DNA of 64,000 nt from Phallusia mammillata (taxonomy: Eukaryota > Chordata > Ascidiacea > Phlebobranchia > Ascidiidae). Within the stretch, counting starts at the first letter, position 1, and each line of letters opens with the position of its first letter. The DNA lies in the NCBI GenBank assembly GCA_003260075.1, contig QLIY01000784.1:1-64000 (forward strand), written 5' to 3'. Positions 22,200-34,200 of this stretch are shown here, piece after piece. A program made the position numbers and the translations under genes. Under the pieces are notes generated by a model that saw nothing but the letters and a program-made list of their open reading frames with translations, ran no database searches and had not been told where the DNA came from.

Positions 22200-23574
22200 T
22201 GTAACTATAACCTTCAATGATCCGGTTCTGGTAACAAGTGTTGAGTTTTCTTTGTCAACGTGATCAACGCGAATAAGCTGTTGTTGGGAAGAAAGGACGA
22301 CCTGGTTTCTAAATTCCTCACAATTTCAAGAAATATTTCATAAGTTATAAAAAGTTTACATTCCTGTGCCACGAGGCGGTGTCGATTTTGTTCTTTAGAA
22401 GTCATTTACATGGCAGAGTTGGTTACCAATATTCTGCTGTTATACTTTACACTGCTGGTCGAAATTATTGCTTCACAAACTTATCAAACCCGACAAGCAA
22501 GTAAAAGTGTGATTGTACTTTGTGATGTTATAAGGTTAACATTTTCCACCTGCTTTCCATCTGCTTGGCAACAGCAGTTAAGCTTCTTTTTCTAGATGCC
22601 ATTTTATTTTGTACTGGGCTATAAAATAGTTACACTGTTAACTGTTAGTTGTGATAAACACAAAACGTTACTACATGAAAGAATGGTGCGTATGGCAGAT
22701 TCTGATATAAAAATACATATTTTGTTTTTTTTACAGCACGTGCTCTGTTGATAAAACTAAAAGAACGTATTCTTGGTACATCACAAGAGCCTTCAATCAA
22801 TTTGTATGCGTCGGAAGCATAGAAAGTCTTGTGAACCACTGTGGTAAACCGATAAAGAATGGGAAAGCATCAATCAACAAAATGCAAATTAATTCAGATT
22901 AAAACTTACACAAAGTGCAACGTTGCTTTTCAATGAACGTGTTAGTTTAGTGCAGCGATTGACGTAAATGCAAAACGGGAGACACAGATCGGATGTGCTG
23001 ACACTTCCGTATTTCGTCACTCATATTTAGCTGACAGTGGTGATTATGTTGTTGTGTGGAAGATCCGAAATGCTGGTTTAGGAATGAGTTGTGTAAGTGG
23101 AAACGTACTTTGCAATATTATTATCATGGCATGTAGTGGTTATTATTAAGAAATAAATAGTAACGTAGAATAAAAAGTAAAGCGAGTTTATTGGTTGTCA
23201 TTAAAATGAGTTATGTTGTAGCTTAATTTGTTGGGACAACGTAAAATATAGGTTGACGAGAAATAGGAAAAACAGAAAAAACATTTAATTTCAAATTATC
23301 CGTAAAAGTTTTACCTAAGAGGGATTTAGTAGAAAGAAGACATTATTTCGCAAGCTTAGTGTGGAACTCGTTTTCTGTCGAGTCCTTATAGCATCAATAG
23401 GTGAGCATTTATCCATACCCGTAACACAAAGAACCTACATTTAAGTTGATAAAAATATCAGAATTATAAAATATGTTTGGAAACGGATTGATCCAGGTTT
23501 GCACATACGTTTTACTATTTAACAAAGTGTTTTTGTCTCTGTACTAGATCAAAACATATTTTAGCAGGTTAAAA
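22200..23574 (+). repeat. Class A receptor upstream module, copy 3 (5' of R3)
   Basis: Copy of 8130-9675, carrying the TTAGCTGACAGTG block near 23030 and the CACAAGAGCCTTCAATCAA block near 22790. Unlike the other copies it holds an isolated signal-peptide exon (22410-22500) that is internally deleted in copies 1 and 2. Confidence 0.65.
22410..22500 (+). CDS. Isolated signal-peptide exon, relic of a secreted-protein gene
   Basis: ATG opens a 91-nt exon with a hydrophobic leader (MAELVTNILLLYFTLLVEII) that ends before GTAAAAG in phase 1, like exon 1 of the pentraxin-like gene at 5333. In the equivalent places of upstream modules 1 and 2 (near 8400 and 16450) the middle of this exon is deleted. 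No following exon was found, so it is probably an orphaned first exon. Confidence 0.35.
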
Positions 23575-26500
23575 ATGGTTAGGTTTGTGGTTCTGTCATC
23601 TCTTATAATGTTAATCAACAGTCTACTGACAGACGGGCTCTTCACTTATGGTAAGCAAACCGTTTCTTTAAATTAGTAGTCCTAAGTCTTTGTCAGTGCC
23701 TTTGTAGAAACTTAGTTTGGGCTTTAATAGGTGTGAAAGCATTAAGTAAAACTTGTCATTGGTTAAATTCCTATTTAATGCTCAAAACTCAATATTGTTT
23801 TATTTAAAGACTAAAGCTAATTAATTACTGCTATATAATAACTAATTTATCATTAGTGTCACAGCGAAATTTAGGATACATTGCAAAAAAAAAACGATAA
23901 TGAATTATGAAAAAGTTTAAGCCTGTTCAAAGCACCTCAAAAAGCTGATGTAAACAAAAACATCTTAACTGTTTTAATGCGTAACATTGCGTTTTACGTT
24001 CATTCATTCTCTGGAAGTGTAATTTTTGATCACGCTTATTGTAGTAATCGATATTTTTTACAGAACAATGTCGGTTTAAGCAGCAAAGTTGCAACGTTGG
24101 ACAGTTCATGTGTGGATGCCCAGCATCAAGGCCGGATAACAATTTAATAACATTTAGGGCTTCTCAATGTCTCCCTATCGAATTATGTACTATATACAAC
24201 AAAACGGTCTGCACTGAGACCCAATACCAATGCAGTTGTTTTCCAAGAGACAGTAAATGCACATATGGGTTGGGATGTTATGAAAAGACACAAATATGTG
24301 ATGGCATCTACGACTGCATAGATGGAACAGACGAAGAAAATTGTACTTGCCTATTTTATGAGTTTCAATGTGCATGTTATGAAAGTTCCTCATGTGTTGG
24401 TTTGCGTGGCTGTCTATCAATTTTCAAGTTGTGTGATAGGATTAATGATTGTAAAGAAAACAGCGATGAAAACATCTGCCCTTGCTGGGAAGATCAATTT
24501 GAGTGCAATTCTAAACAGTGCATCCCTTTATCTTGGAAATGCAACGGAAAATCTGACTGCGATGACAGCAGCGACGAAACCAATTCCACATGTAGTGGTG
24601 ATCAAGTAATGTGCGGATGCATCTATGAAAAACATATCTGTCCGACTACTGGGAAATGCATACCTGACACATCTGTGGCCGATGGTAAGGCGGACTGCAT
24701 TGACCATAGCGATGAACCTTGTGACTATTTTTCTAAAACTTTACGGCTATTGTGTTATTACCATCTCATAAACTGCACCAACAAAAAATCCATGAGATTT
24801 TTGAAGTACCAAGCAAATAATTCTGCAAATTGTATTCAGCATCACAGACCGTGTAAAGGGCACAAGGAAAAAATTTGTCCGGATGAATACTGGATTTGCA
24901 ACAAGCCTCAATGCGAAGGAGAGAATACAACCCCATCGACACCTCCGGTTTACTATCAGGATCACAATAACAACATCAAATTTGCTTTGTTCGCTTTTTG
25001 TCCTTTTATAACTCCAGCTGATTACCACATACACGTATACCCGAGTTTCAAATGTCTTGGATATTGGTTAACATTTCCATGCAGCTTGGGGGGGGGGGTC
25101 AGATCAATCTTTACGACCATTCTCGACAGTGCGCTGACAAATCCGATCTGTGTTTCGTCAACGGAGAATTCCGATGCTTCCTTTGCTTGGACAAGAGACT
25201 GGTTATCTCAAGGAAGCAGGTGTGCGATGGCGTGATTGATTGCTACGACCTGTCAGATGAATGCTTGTGCGAGAATCAGACGGTGTGCAAAGCCGTCCTT
25301 GGCGATTCTCAATCAACTTGTCCACCAGGTCATATGCACTGCTACAACCAAACAGATTGCCTTCCAATAGATTCTGTGTTGTGCAATGGCTTTGTAAAAT
25401 GCATGAACGCGAGTAACACCCAATATTGCTATCAACAAATTGACTTGATTTTATGCACCGAAAGGAATGCATATGGTGTAGCGTGCGATGGAAGACCTGA
25501 ATGTCTAAATTCCACTGATGAGTGTCGTAACTGCCCAAATCCACAAGCGTTTTGCAACGACATCCAATTTATGGCAAATGCCATAGAACTTTGGGTGTGC
25601 GATGGAATACAGCCTGGATCCCATAACGAATCACTTTGTCCCAAACGCTATATATGCAGCAGTGGCACTTTTATCAGCATTGACGTCAAGAAACTTTGCG
25701 ATGGAAACTACGACTGTGACGATAAATCGGATCAGTCAATGGTCTGTTGTAAGGACAAGCGGTTTTATTGTCTTAATGGGAATCCATTATCAGTCCCCAT
25801 TTCTGACAAGGAAGACGGAATCAACGACTGCTCGGACGGCAGTGACGAATGCCCACCTGTCAGCTCTCGTAACACTGTTTTCTCCAATCAGAAACAAATG
25901 ATTGCCAACCCTATTTTGAACGCGTTTGTATGGATAATGGGTATCATTGCATTGATCGGGAATTTCATTGTAGCTGCAACCACTGGTAAAAAGACATATC
26001 TAAAGTGGAATACTGACAATTGTGTAAACAAATGCACTTAAATATTCATTGTTAACCTGTCAGTTTCCGACATGTTAATGGGAATCTATTTACTTGCTGT
26101 TGCAGCTAACCGTGCCCAGTTTTCAGGAAGTTATTGTTACTTTGATTCTGAATGGCGTTCAAGCACACAATGCCCGATCCTAGGTGCACTGTGTGTCATT
26201 TTATCTCAATCTTCGGCTTTAACCATGACATTGATATCTGCTTATAGACTTGTATCTGTCTACAAACTATTTCTCACTATATTACTGGGACCTAAATGGA
26301 CTATTTTGGGGTGTTTTGTTACTTGGTGTGTTTCTTTGTTCATTGCCATTATTCCAACCCTTAATTTTTCCTCTGGTTAGTTTGTGACGACAATCTGGTT
26401 TCCTAATTTCGTTCACAAACGTGATTTTGTTTCTTTTGAAGCTGCAATGGTTTTGGCACAACGTATATCACCCAGCAACAGCACCGTGTTATCATGGCAC

Positions 26501-26992
26501 GAGGCTAAACGAGTTACAGACATTAACATGTCAGGCCAATCAATCAAAGGAGAGTTTGGTTACTACGCCAAAACAAGCGTGTGTTTGCCAAGACTTTTTG
26601 CTTCAAGTGGCCATGCTGCTTGGGGATATTCACTGTTTATCATCACAGTCGATTTTGTCTTGTTTATTTTCATGGTAATCGCCTATGTTCTCATTTATCG
26701 ACGCAGCAATCGCATGGCGGAGGCAAAGAGCAATGATACGAGCGCCAAAATGCAAAAGCGAATATCCAGATTGCTTCTAACCGATTTCTGTTGCTGGATT
26801 CTGATTTGCATCCTCAGTTCTTTATCGCTTAGTGGTGTAGTAATGTCAGACATCGTATATGTGCTTGCAGCTGCGGTTTTGCTTCCTATCAACAGCGCCC
26901 GCAACCCGTTGCTTTATTCAACTGTGATTGACAACGCACTAGACAAATGTAAGAAATGTCGCGTGGCTTCTGCTGAATTCGTTATTATGTGA
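23575..26992 (+). pseudogene. R3: LDLa-7TM receptor with two nonsense codons
   Basis: Normal layout: exon 1 23575-23650 (76 nt, phase 1) and exon 2 from 24064 after TTTTTTACAG. The first module is of the TIYNKTVC type shared with R6 and R7, so R3 belongs to that subfamily and not to the GGCEDN type of R1, R4 and R5. An 11-G run at 25088-25098 replaces a CCTCAG-like hexamer and shifts the frame by 8 bases, which looks artefactual. Two further defects are point changes in otherwise clean sequence: CAA to TAA at 26038 (start of TM2) and TAC to TAG at 26378 (start of loop 2). Conserved receptor residues have also drifted: CWIP is CWIL and NSALNP is NSARNP. A real pseudogene, still about full length. 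Confidence 0.88.
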
Positions 26993-28628
26993 CTCATCGT
27001 GAATTTCTTTAACAGTATCCTACTGGTGTCTAAAAAACACCGATATATTGAATATACCCTTTCTATTTTGCACTTAATCAACCTGTGTTCTATTTGTGTA
27101 AACGTTTTCCTTTTGCTTTAACGTGATGCGCTTGTACCTGATGTTTGTGCTACGGTTTTGTACAGGTTTGATTTGTTCAAAATTAATACATATCTTGGAT
27201 CATCAAAAAAAAGTTTACCAAAACTATTTGATCCCAGATTGTTGAATACTAATAAAACGTGATTGTTTTCCATCAGTCAGACTCAACGCTTTTCAACGAT
27301 CTGTTCGCGGTTCATGGGTCAAACGCCTGCCTCGCGGGTTCATGGGTCAAAACAAATTAGAAAAATGCGCCGCAACAATCTGTTGCCTGCTTAGTGGGGT
27401 TTTAAAATGTTAAGGAACATTCTAAACTTGCCTTAAAATGTAATAAAAAATCTAAGATCTTAAGCAAACAATATGTGATTTTAAAAGATAACATTTTGTG
27501 ACTGACAAGTTATTTTGGTGCAACGTTAAATGTTTGTATCACAAAAAAGAGTTTCAAGATTGTAACAAACTAGTGTCCCAAGATTTGTTACACCCTCAAA
27601 ACCCCGCTGGGCCGGCAAAAATCGTTGCATCACGTTGCGCTTAATTGTGCTGGCGACAAGAAAACATGACCTGTTGTTGGCTCTCAAATTGGAACATAAA
27701 CTAGATTTTGGCAGGTCCACTAGCAAAATAGAAACATGGTAATAGTGTTAGTGTTGCAGCTGCATAATACATTTAATAGGAAGCCATTGACTTCAATAAA
27801 CCACCTTAACCGCAACTGAGTAAACCCGCTTTCCCTCGCCGGTAGTTATTAATCATTACTGATCAGCTGTTGATGTTGAGACAGGATGTACGTGCAATAG
27901 CTGCTTTCTCTCATGTATCAAGCTAAGGTATAAATAGTTAAAATTCTTTGGGCATACATGACTTTGATGCTGTTTAAAACACTTAGCAAGCAGCGTCACT
28001 AAAAAGTGTGCTGTCACTTACCTTCCTACTAATTCCCGGCGGCGGGCAAGTCCATATGCTAGTTTTTTTGCGCAGAAATTTATGTGATCTATGATACAAT
28101 AAACGCATTTGATCTGGATTCAGGTCACATTATTCATACTTTAATTTTGTGCCGTCGCTTCTAAACCTTGCAAAATTGAAAAATAACTTTGCAAATTACT
28201 TTTGTTGACGTTTTCACACAACACAAGCGTTTGCTGCCTTACCTCGGCATCTTTGCCACGAACATCAAGAACAATATTTTGTCTGGTACTCAGTTGTGCA
28301 GGAATGTAAAAAACAAACAAAAGAGTTCTTTGTGACACAACGTATCTGCCAACTGTTCAATAACAGAAAATAAAACCGTATTGGAAGGGTGAACTATTTT
28401 GATTACTTGTCGCTTGGTTGCTCTACTTTGGACTCTTATTAACAGCTTTCTTCTAATCGAGGCAGTTATTTGTGGAAACGCGATAAGAAGGCAGGATATT
28501 TGTGATGTCTCTTCCCAACTTTCTACCCGTATTTAGTGGGAAATTGCCGAATCTGTCATTCAGAGGTAAAACCGTGGTTGCTGTGATGTATAAAGAAAAA
28601 TTCTGACCAAAAGCTTTAAACCTGTCTG
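26993..28628. repeat. 3' flank of R3, mirrored at 45930-46571 and 55466-55691
   Basis: Non-coding. The stretch TTTGATTTGTTCAAAATTAA with TACATATCTTGGAT (about 27165-27206) recurs in inverted orientation at 46377-46420 and 55510-55560 downstream of R5 and R6. A GC-rich block about CGCAACA-TTGTTGCC-GCTAG/TGGGG near 27363-27410 and 27595-27640 recurs near 53280-53330. No gene recognised. Confidence 0.55.
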
Positions 28629-29059
28629 CTAAACTAACAGTAGAGGAATATAATTGTGATTGTAAATGCGGTATTCAATCAGGAAAAGCCCATCTTCAAG
28701 ACTAATATACTTTTTACGTGATCTAGACAAAACTAGTGTTTTCTGAAAGAGCACACAAGACAGTTGGAAGTATAAGTAACTTGCGAACATACAGGAGCAC
28801 TGATAAACCCGAGAAAAGATTAAACGCAAATTACGGGATTTTATCAGAGTTTTTCGACAAAAATCATTTCGTTGGCAATAATTGATCAATTAAACAACTT
28901 TACCTGCTATGTGTTGCAAATTGGTTAGAGTATTCTCCACAAGCTTGATTGATTTGACGGCAATAACATTTGGTCAGCGACTTCCTCCCGCTCGTGCCAA
29001 GCATTAGATGGTTTAGTATATTGTTGTGGCTCACAATCGGGACAGTTTGTAAAGTTTGT
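28629..29059 (+). repeat. Class B receptor upstream module (5' of R3')
   Basis: Inverted copies lie upstream of R4 (about 43330-43850) and R5 (about 52140-52560). Landmarks are TTGTGGCTCACAATCGGG, ATTAGATGGTTTAG, ACTTCC-CCCGCTCGTGCC and ATTCTCCACAAGCTTGATTGAT. It lies in the same orientation relative to the receptor in each case, so it is probably the promoter-proximal region of this receptor group. Confidence 0.6.
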
Positions 29060-29932
29060 AAAGCGACTTCGGCTTTAACCATGACATTGATATCTGCTTA
29101 TAGACTTGTATCTGTCTACAAACTATTTCTCACTATATTACTGGGACCTAAATGGACTATTTTGGGGTGTTTTGTTACTTGGTGTGTTTCTTTGTTCATT
29201 GCCATTATTCCAATCCTTAATTTTTCCTCTGGTTAGTTTGTGACAACAATCTGGTTTCCTAATTTCGTTCACAAACGTGATTTTGTTTCTTTTGAGGCTG
29301 CAATGCTTTTGGCACAACAAATGTCACCCACCAACAGCACCGTGTTATCATGACACGACGCTAAACGAGTCATCGACATCAACATGTCCGTGCAATTAAT
29401 CAAAGGAGAGTTTGGTTACTACGCCAAAACCAGCGTGTGTTTGGGGGGGGGGGTGCAGTGAATAAATGTAAGAAAGCTGGTGTTGCTTCTGTGCGCCGGA
29501 CGAATACCGAAGGGGGGGGGGGTTTGCTTCAAGTGGCAATTCAGCTTGGGGATACTCACTGTTTGTAATCACAGTAGATTTTGTCTTGTTTATTTTATGG
29601 TTGTCGCTTATGTCCTCATTTATCGACGCAGCAATCGCATGGCTGAGGCAAGAAACAATGATACCAGTGCCAAAATGCAGAAACGAATATCCAGATTGCT
29701 TTTGACGGATTTTTGTTGCTGGATTCCGATTTGCATACTAAGTTATGTTTCGCTGGGTGGTGTAGTAATGTCAGATATCGTTTATGTGCTTGCAGCTGCG
29801 GTTTTGCTTCCGATCAACAGCGCCCTCAACCCGTTGCTTTATTCTTCTGTGATTGACAGCGCTTTGGAGAAATGTAAGAAAGCTGGTGTTGCTTCTGTGC
29901 GCCGGACGAATACCGAACTAGTTACTATGTAA
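29060..29932 (+). pseudogene. R3': 7TM fragment of a receptor, composite and broken
   Basis: Begins abruptly in TM3 (TSALTMTLISAYRLVSVYK), directly joined to a class B upstream module, with no ectodomain. 29066-29245 is nearly identical to R3, including the same TAG stop before loop 2, so it derives from R3 after R3 died. A TGG-to-TGA change adds a second stop near 29352. Two 11-G runs (29443-29453 and 29512-29522) bracket a 58-nt piece that encodes a receptor C-terminus out of place. The part after 29523 resembles R4 (it ends AGVASVRRTNTELVTM), with a one-base deletion in TM5 near 29594. The poly-G joins point to assembly trouble, but the stops and the truncation look genuine. Confidence 0.85.
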
Positions 29933-30680
29933 TCTTGTTTGCTCTATTTTTATGCGGAGAACCGTTGTTTTCGTGTAACAAAAAGATCTTCTGTACATAA
30001 TAGGCCCATTATTTTAGGCGGATCGGAACAGTGGTATATATTAGTATCTCCCAACATTTAACAATCTATTTTTTTCTGCCTAATGCATTTTGTGTGTCTC
30101 TGATTTTTAATTTAGCGTAGGTTATGATCTTGCTCGCCGACATTTGCTTAGCTTTATTTTAATACATATCTAAATTCATAATAAACCAAAGAATGAATAT
30201 ATTTCCAAACAGACATGTGACAGAACCAGCTTATGATATTTGTTTTAAATACAAAACACCCCACTATTGCTATTGCCTTTTGAAACTTTCCACATTTAGA
30301 TTTGGGCTTAACAGAAAGTGATGTGTTCTTTATGAAGTTTGTAAACGCAGTTGTGGGGAAAATTTGACATTGACAGTGATTTTTTGCAACAAAATGTCAG
30401 AGAGATTAACAAAAACAATGCTTAGAATGAAAACAAAACTTCCAAACATCAGATACATATGAGGTTTGTCATAAAATGTTTAAATATTGTACATAAAGTT
30501 CAAATCATGAACTGACATTTAGATGCTTTTAAGCCTTTCAGTTTTCATAAACAGTCGGTTCCACTCCGGGACGAAAGTTGCTTGAAAAGTTGATGTAACT
30601 TGTTCGTTCGCCTTCCAGCTCATATAAGTGAGGTAAAGATATTGCTGGAACAATACGACTGAGTATTTTTATATCAGTTT
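29933..30680. repeat. Left arm of inverted repeat: 3' flank shared with R4
   Basis: The sequence after the R3' stop matches the minus-strand sequence after the R4 stop (about 39000-39750): GAACCGTTGTTTCGTGTAA-type sequence, AAAAAGAT-TTCTGTAC, TAGGCCCATT, CGGATCGGAACAGTGGTATATA, then the AGTCGGTTCCACTCCGGGACG and GCCTTCCAGCTCA blocks. Together with the coding ends this is a diverged inverted repeat of more than 1 kb flanking the lectin gene. Confidence 0.7.
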
Positions 30681-31217
30681 GATAAATTATTTTTATCTCT
30701 TATTTTGATGCAATACATTATACAAGACATAGCTTGTGTAAGTTCTTGTCGAGAGTACTTCGGTTTCCGCAATTTCGGGGCACTTTTATTAGACTGGGCT
30801 ACATAAGGTTTGCATATGCTTTGGCAGCAACAGTTTAAATATTACATAAAGAAACATATTTGGAAAGTCATGGAACAAAATTGTGAAAACTATTCGAGTT
30901 GTATGTTTTATTTCAGAATTGTTTTTTAATATGACTTAACCGGTAAACGACTTCGCTTACTTATACATTTATATTAAAGTACGTAACTTTATCTACTAGC
31001 CGAAGTCGTTTCATTTGTGAATGTAATGTTACACTGTTACTTTCCAAACATTACAACTTTTTCATGTGTTAATCTGTCAACTTAAATCAAGTCACCTGAA
31101 ATGGTTTTTGGAAGCCCGGGAGCTGTTCCTTCTATTTCAACTGGTTGCTCTTTCGATCTGCCATAAATGTCGTTAACAGACTGTTTTATTATTCCCACTA
31201 CGCAGGTTGGTATAAAA
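30681..31217. other. Spacer downstream of the lectin-FN3 gene
   Basis: AT-rich. On the minus strand a frame at 31285-31082 (SDGSLVYNFIPTC and onward) follows the membrane helix in a +1 frame. It could be an alternative cytoplasmic tail if an unseen splice or frameshift joins it. Confidence 0.35.
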
Positions 31218-34200
31218 TTATAAACCAAAGAACCGTCGCTTGATTTTTGCAAACCTTTGTTTCGTGCAGCAGCAAACGAAAACAATCACCAGTAACGTCA
31301 CAATCAAAATAAATCCTGCCGCACTTCCGGATATAATCCCAATTAAAGTTCCCATGGGAAGATTTCCTGCAAATGTACAACTGCATTTAACTTTTTTTCA
31401 CATATAATGAACTACTTTGGATTTGAACCGTATATTTTTAGCTTGCAGGTATCATGTTATTTAATTTACTAAGTAGACCTTACCTGATGAGCAATTGGCA
31501 GAGGAATTCGTTAATGTTGTAAAAACTATTTTGGAAGTTGCGTTTGTTGAAAAATTGCTGCTGAATAAAACTGTTAACTACAATCAAAACACAATATTGA
31601 TTAAATATTCTAAAAGCTGGCATCCACATTCTGTTAAAGGAACTAACGTAAAAAGTTTTCCGAAGGCAAAACTGCAAAATTACTGTAATGTAGTTTTAAC
31701 TTAGCGTCATGGTACTATGAACTGACAAAAAACTTTTTGAAAACTCAAATTATAAAGTGAGTCTAGTTTATAGTGATCTGAAAAGTACTACTTTTTTAAT
31801 TTGTACCTAATAACTCAAGTTCGCACAAATTGAAACATGTACCAGATGCAGCACATTACTTTAAAGATAGTTTCCTGCAACAAACCTCTGCGCTGTAGTT
31901 TGTGGACGGTTGTAGATTTAATATTCCAGCAGATTGTTCGGAGTACAGTGTTGTGATGCTTTGGTTGTGGGAAGTTTCAATTAAAACCTTAACAAATAAC
32001 ATAGGAAAATGTGAAAGAATAATTGATAAGATAGTAGAAATAATTAATGATAATTGATGAGAGTAATTAGCAGTGCTTCCTTAATCAGAATCTGCCAACA
32101 ATAGTGTTAAACGAAACATGTGCTTGACCTTATGTAATCCGTTTACTAGCAAGCAATGTTTTTTCCCAAAAAACAGTTATAAATTGTAATATCATAAAAA
32201 TACGGATAAAAATAAATTAAAACCAGAATTTTGACGCTTTGCAGAACGTAATATTCTTTTAAAGTTACAAATAAAAACAAAACAATATTAGAATTAAATG
32301 TATGTCCTGTGAATAAAAAAAATAGATCAACTAGTGGATTTGCGTTTTTTTTTATACACCACCTGTGGATTCAGAGAATGAATTCCGAGTAACTGATCCA
32401 GGCCAGACCAATGTATAGATGTCGTAGTTGGGTCGCATGGATTTGGCGTGGTCCAAGCTGTAACTGATAGTAAATAGCGCCAGTAACTCCACCGTGTCAG
32501 CACCGTAGTTTTCACAAACAAAAATTAATAAACTTATAACCGATTTCAAAAAGGCAAAAAGTTCAAGACGCCATTTATCAAAAATGTGACTTTTTAACGA
32601 GATTTAATTTGTAATGTTGATTTTTAGCCTATATGTTTCTGTGATGCCGGGATACAACTAGTAGGCGAAATAAAAATTATGTGCATAATTTAAACCGGTT
32701 TGCCGTATTTTAACAACTTATGTTAAGATGAATATACAGCTTTTTTTATGTGTAAAAATATTAAACGTTTGCCAACAATCAAGGAGCTCCGAAAATATTT
32801 GGAAATCCACAAGTAGAAAAGAAACAAAATTAATTCCCACCTGAAAAGCAACTCGCAGGGAGATTCCCCAATGACGTAAACTGGATCGATGACGTAACGT
32901 TTCTAGGTGGACAGCTGTCAATCAACACCGTAACCTGTTGGAATTAAAAACAAAGTCTAAGGGGCTTTCAGGAAACGTGCCACAATAAAGGAAGGAAGCA
33001 GTTGGCAACTTATAAACCTGAAACCGCTATGTAGGCCTAAGTAGCACATGTTAAGGCGCTGCAGTGAAAATACAACTACATTTTCAGATCTTGGTTTCAG
33101 ACACCCCACCTATGGTTGCTAAATTAAAGAAAAGAAGTTGCAATATTCAACTTTAAAATCAAAGTTCTACTCGATCCTTGCAAGGTTGTACTACTGTGCT
33201 AATTATACGCGGAAATAAAACACTGATTTTAGTCATCGCAAAGCCACAAACCTTTGCACTGTAGGTCACCAACGAAGTGAGGTTTAAAATATTGGCTTTG
33301 AGATCCGAATACTTTGCTTTGATGATTTGTCCGTGAGAAGTCTCTATCAAAACCTTAACAAAAACATGCTCAGCTGTGTCACATTAAATGCAATATTACG
33401 TGCTTTTACCTTCGGGTTTAGCGAGTATGCGTTGATGAGTTGAGAAAGTCCAGACCACGTGATTGACGTCATGCTCGGATCACAATTGTATGACGTCACC
33501 TTTGTAGTAACTAGCTTATCAAAGAAAGAAACCATTAGCATACAAATCTGTATGCAAATTGTCATTATGAAAACAAACTTGCTTTATACTATGAGTTTGT
33601 GGAGGAAGCAGTGGCTTACACGAAGTTTACTTAATTGAAATAAGGCCACATAAAAACTTGTCATATTTTGCAGAACATTGGGTGCAACCAGGAAGTCGAA
33701 CCGGAACTGAACCTGGACCCATATGGCAAGCGGTTCGACTCTCTGGGTGCAGTATCACAAAACATACAAGTTTCGTATTTCAAAACGTCGTTGTAAAGCG
33801 TTTTGTGACTATGAGCTCAAACGAAAGTGTTCATTTGTCGCATTGTGGGGAATCAATACTTTCGACGATGAATTCTAGAAATTAACCAACTGTGAAAACC
33901 TAGGCCCAAAACGAACTAAGCCCTGTCGGCTTTGCTGAATGTCGTATACATACTCACGTTTTATTTGGCAGACATAATTCGCGGCGTTTTCACTGCCAGT
34001 ACAATTCCTGTTAGTTTGCTTCCAGCCATTCCCATAATGCAACGCTCTCTGTTGACACGTGGTCAAGTTAGTTGTCGGAAAATCAGCTGCTGACCCATCA
34101 CTCCAAAACCATGCTTTCCGCGTTACGCTAAACCGAGCTCCAACGAATACGGTTATATCTGTAACGGTAGTAAAATTTTCTTTGCACTTTATGATTAAAG

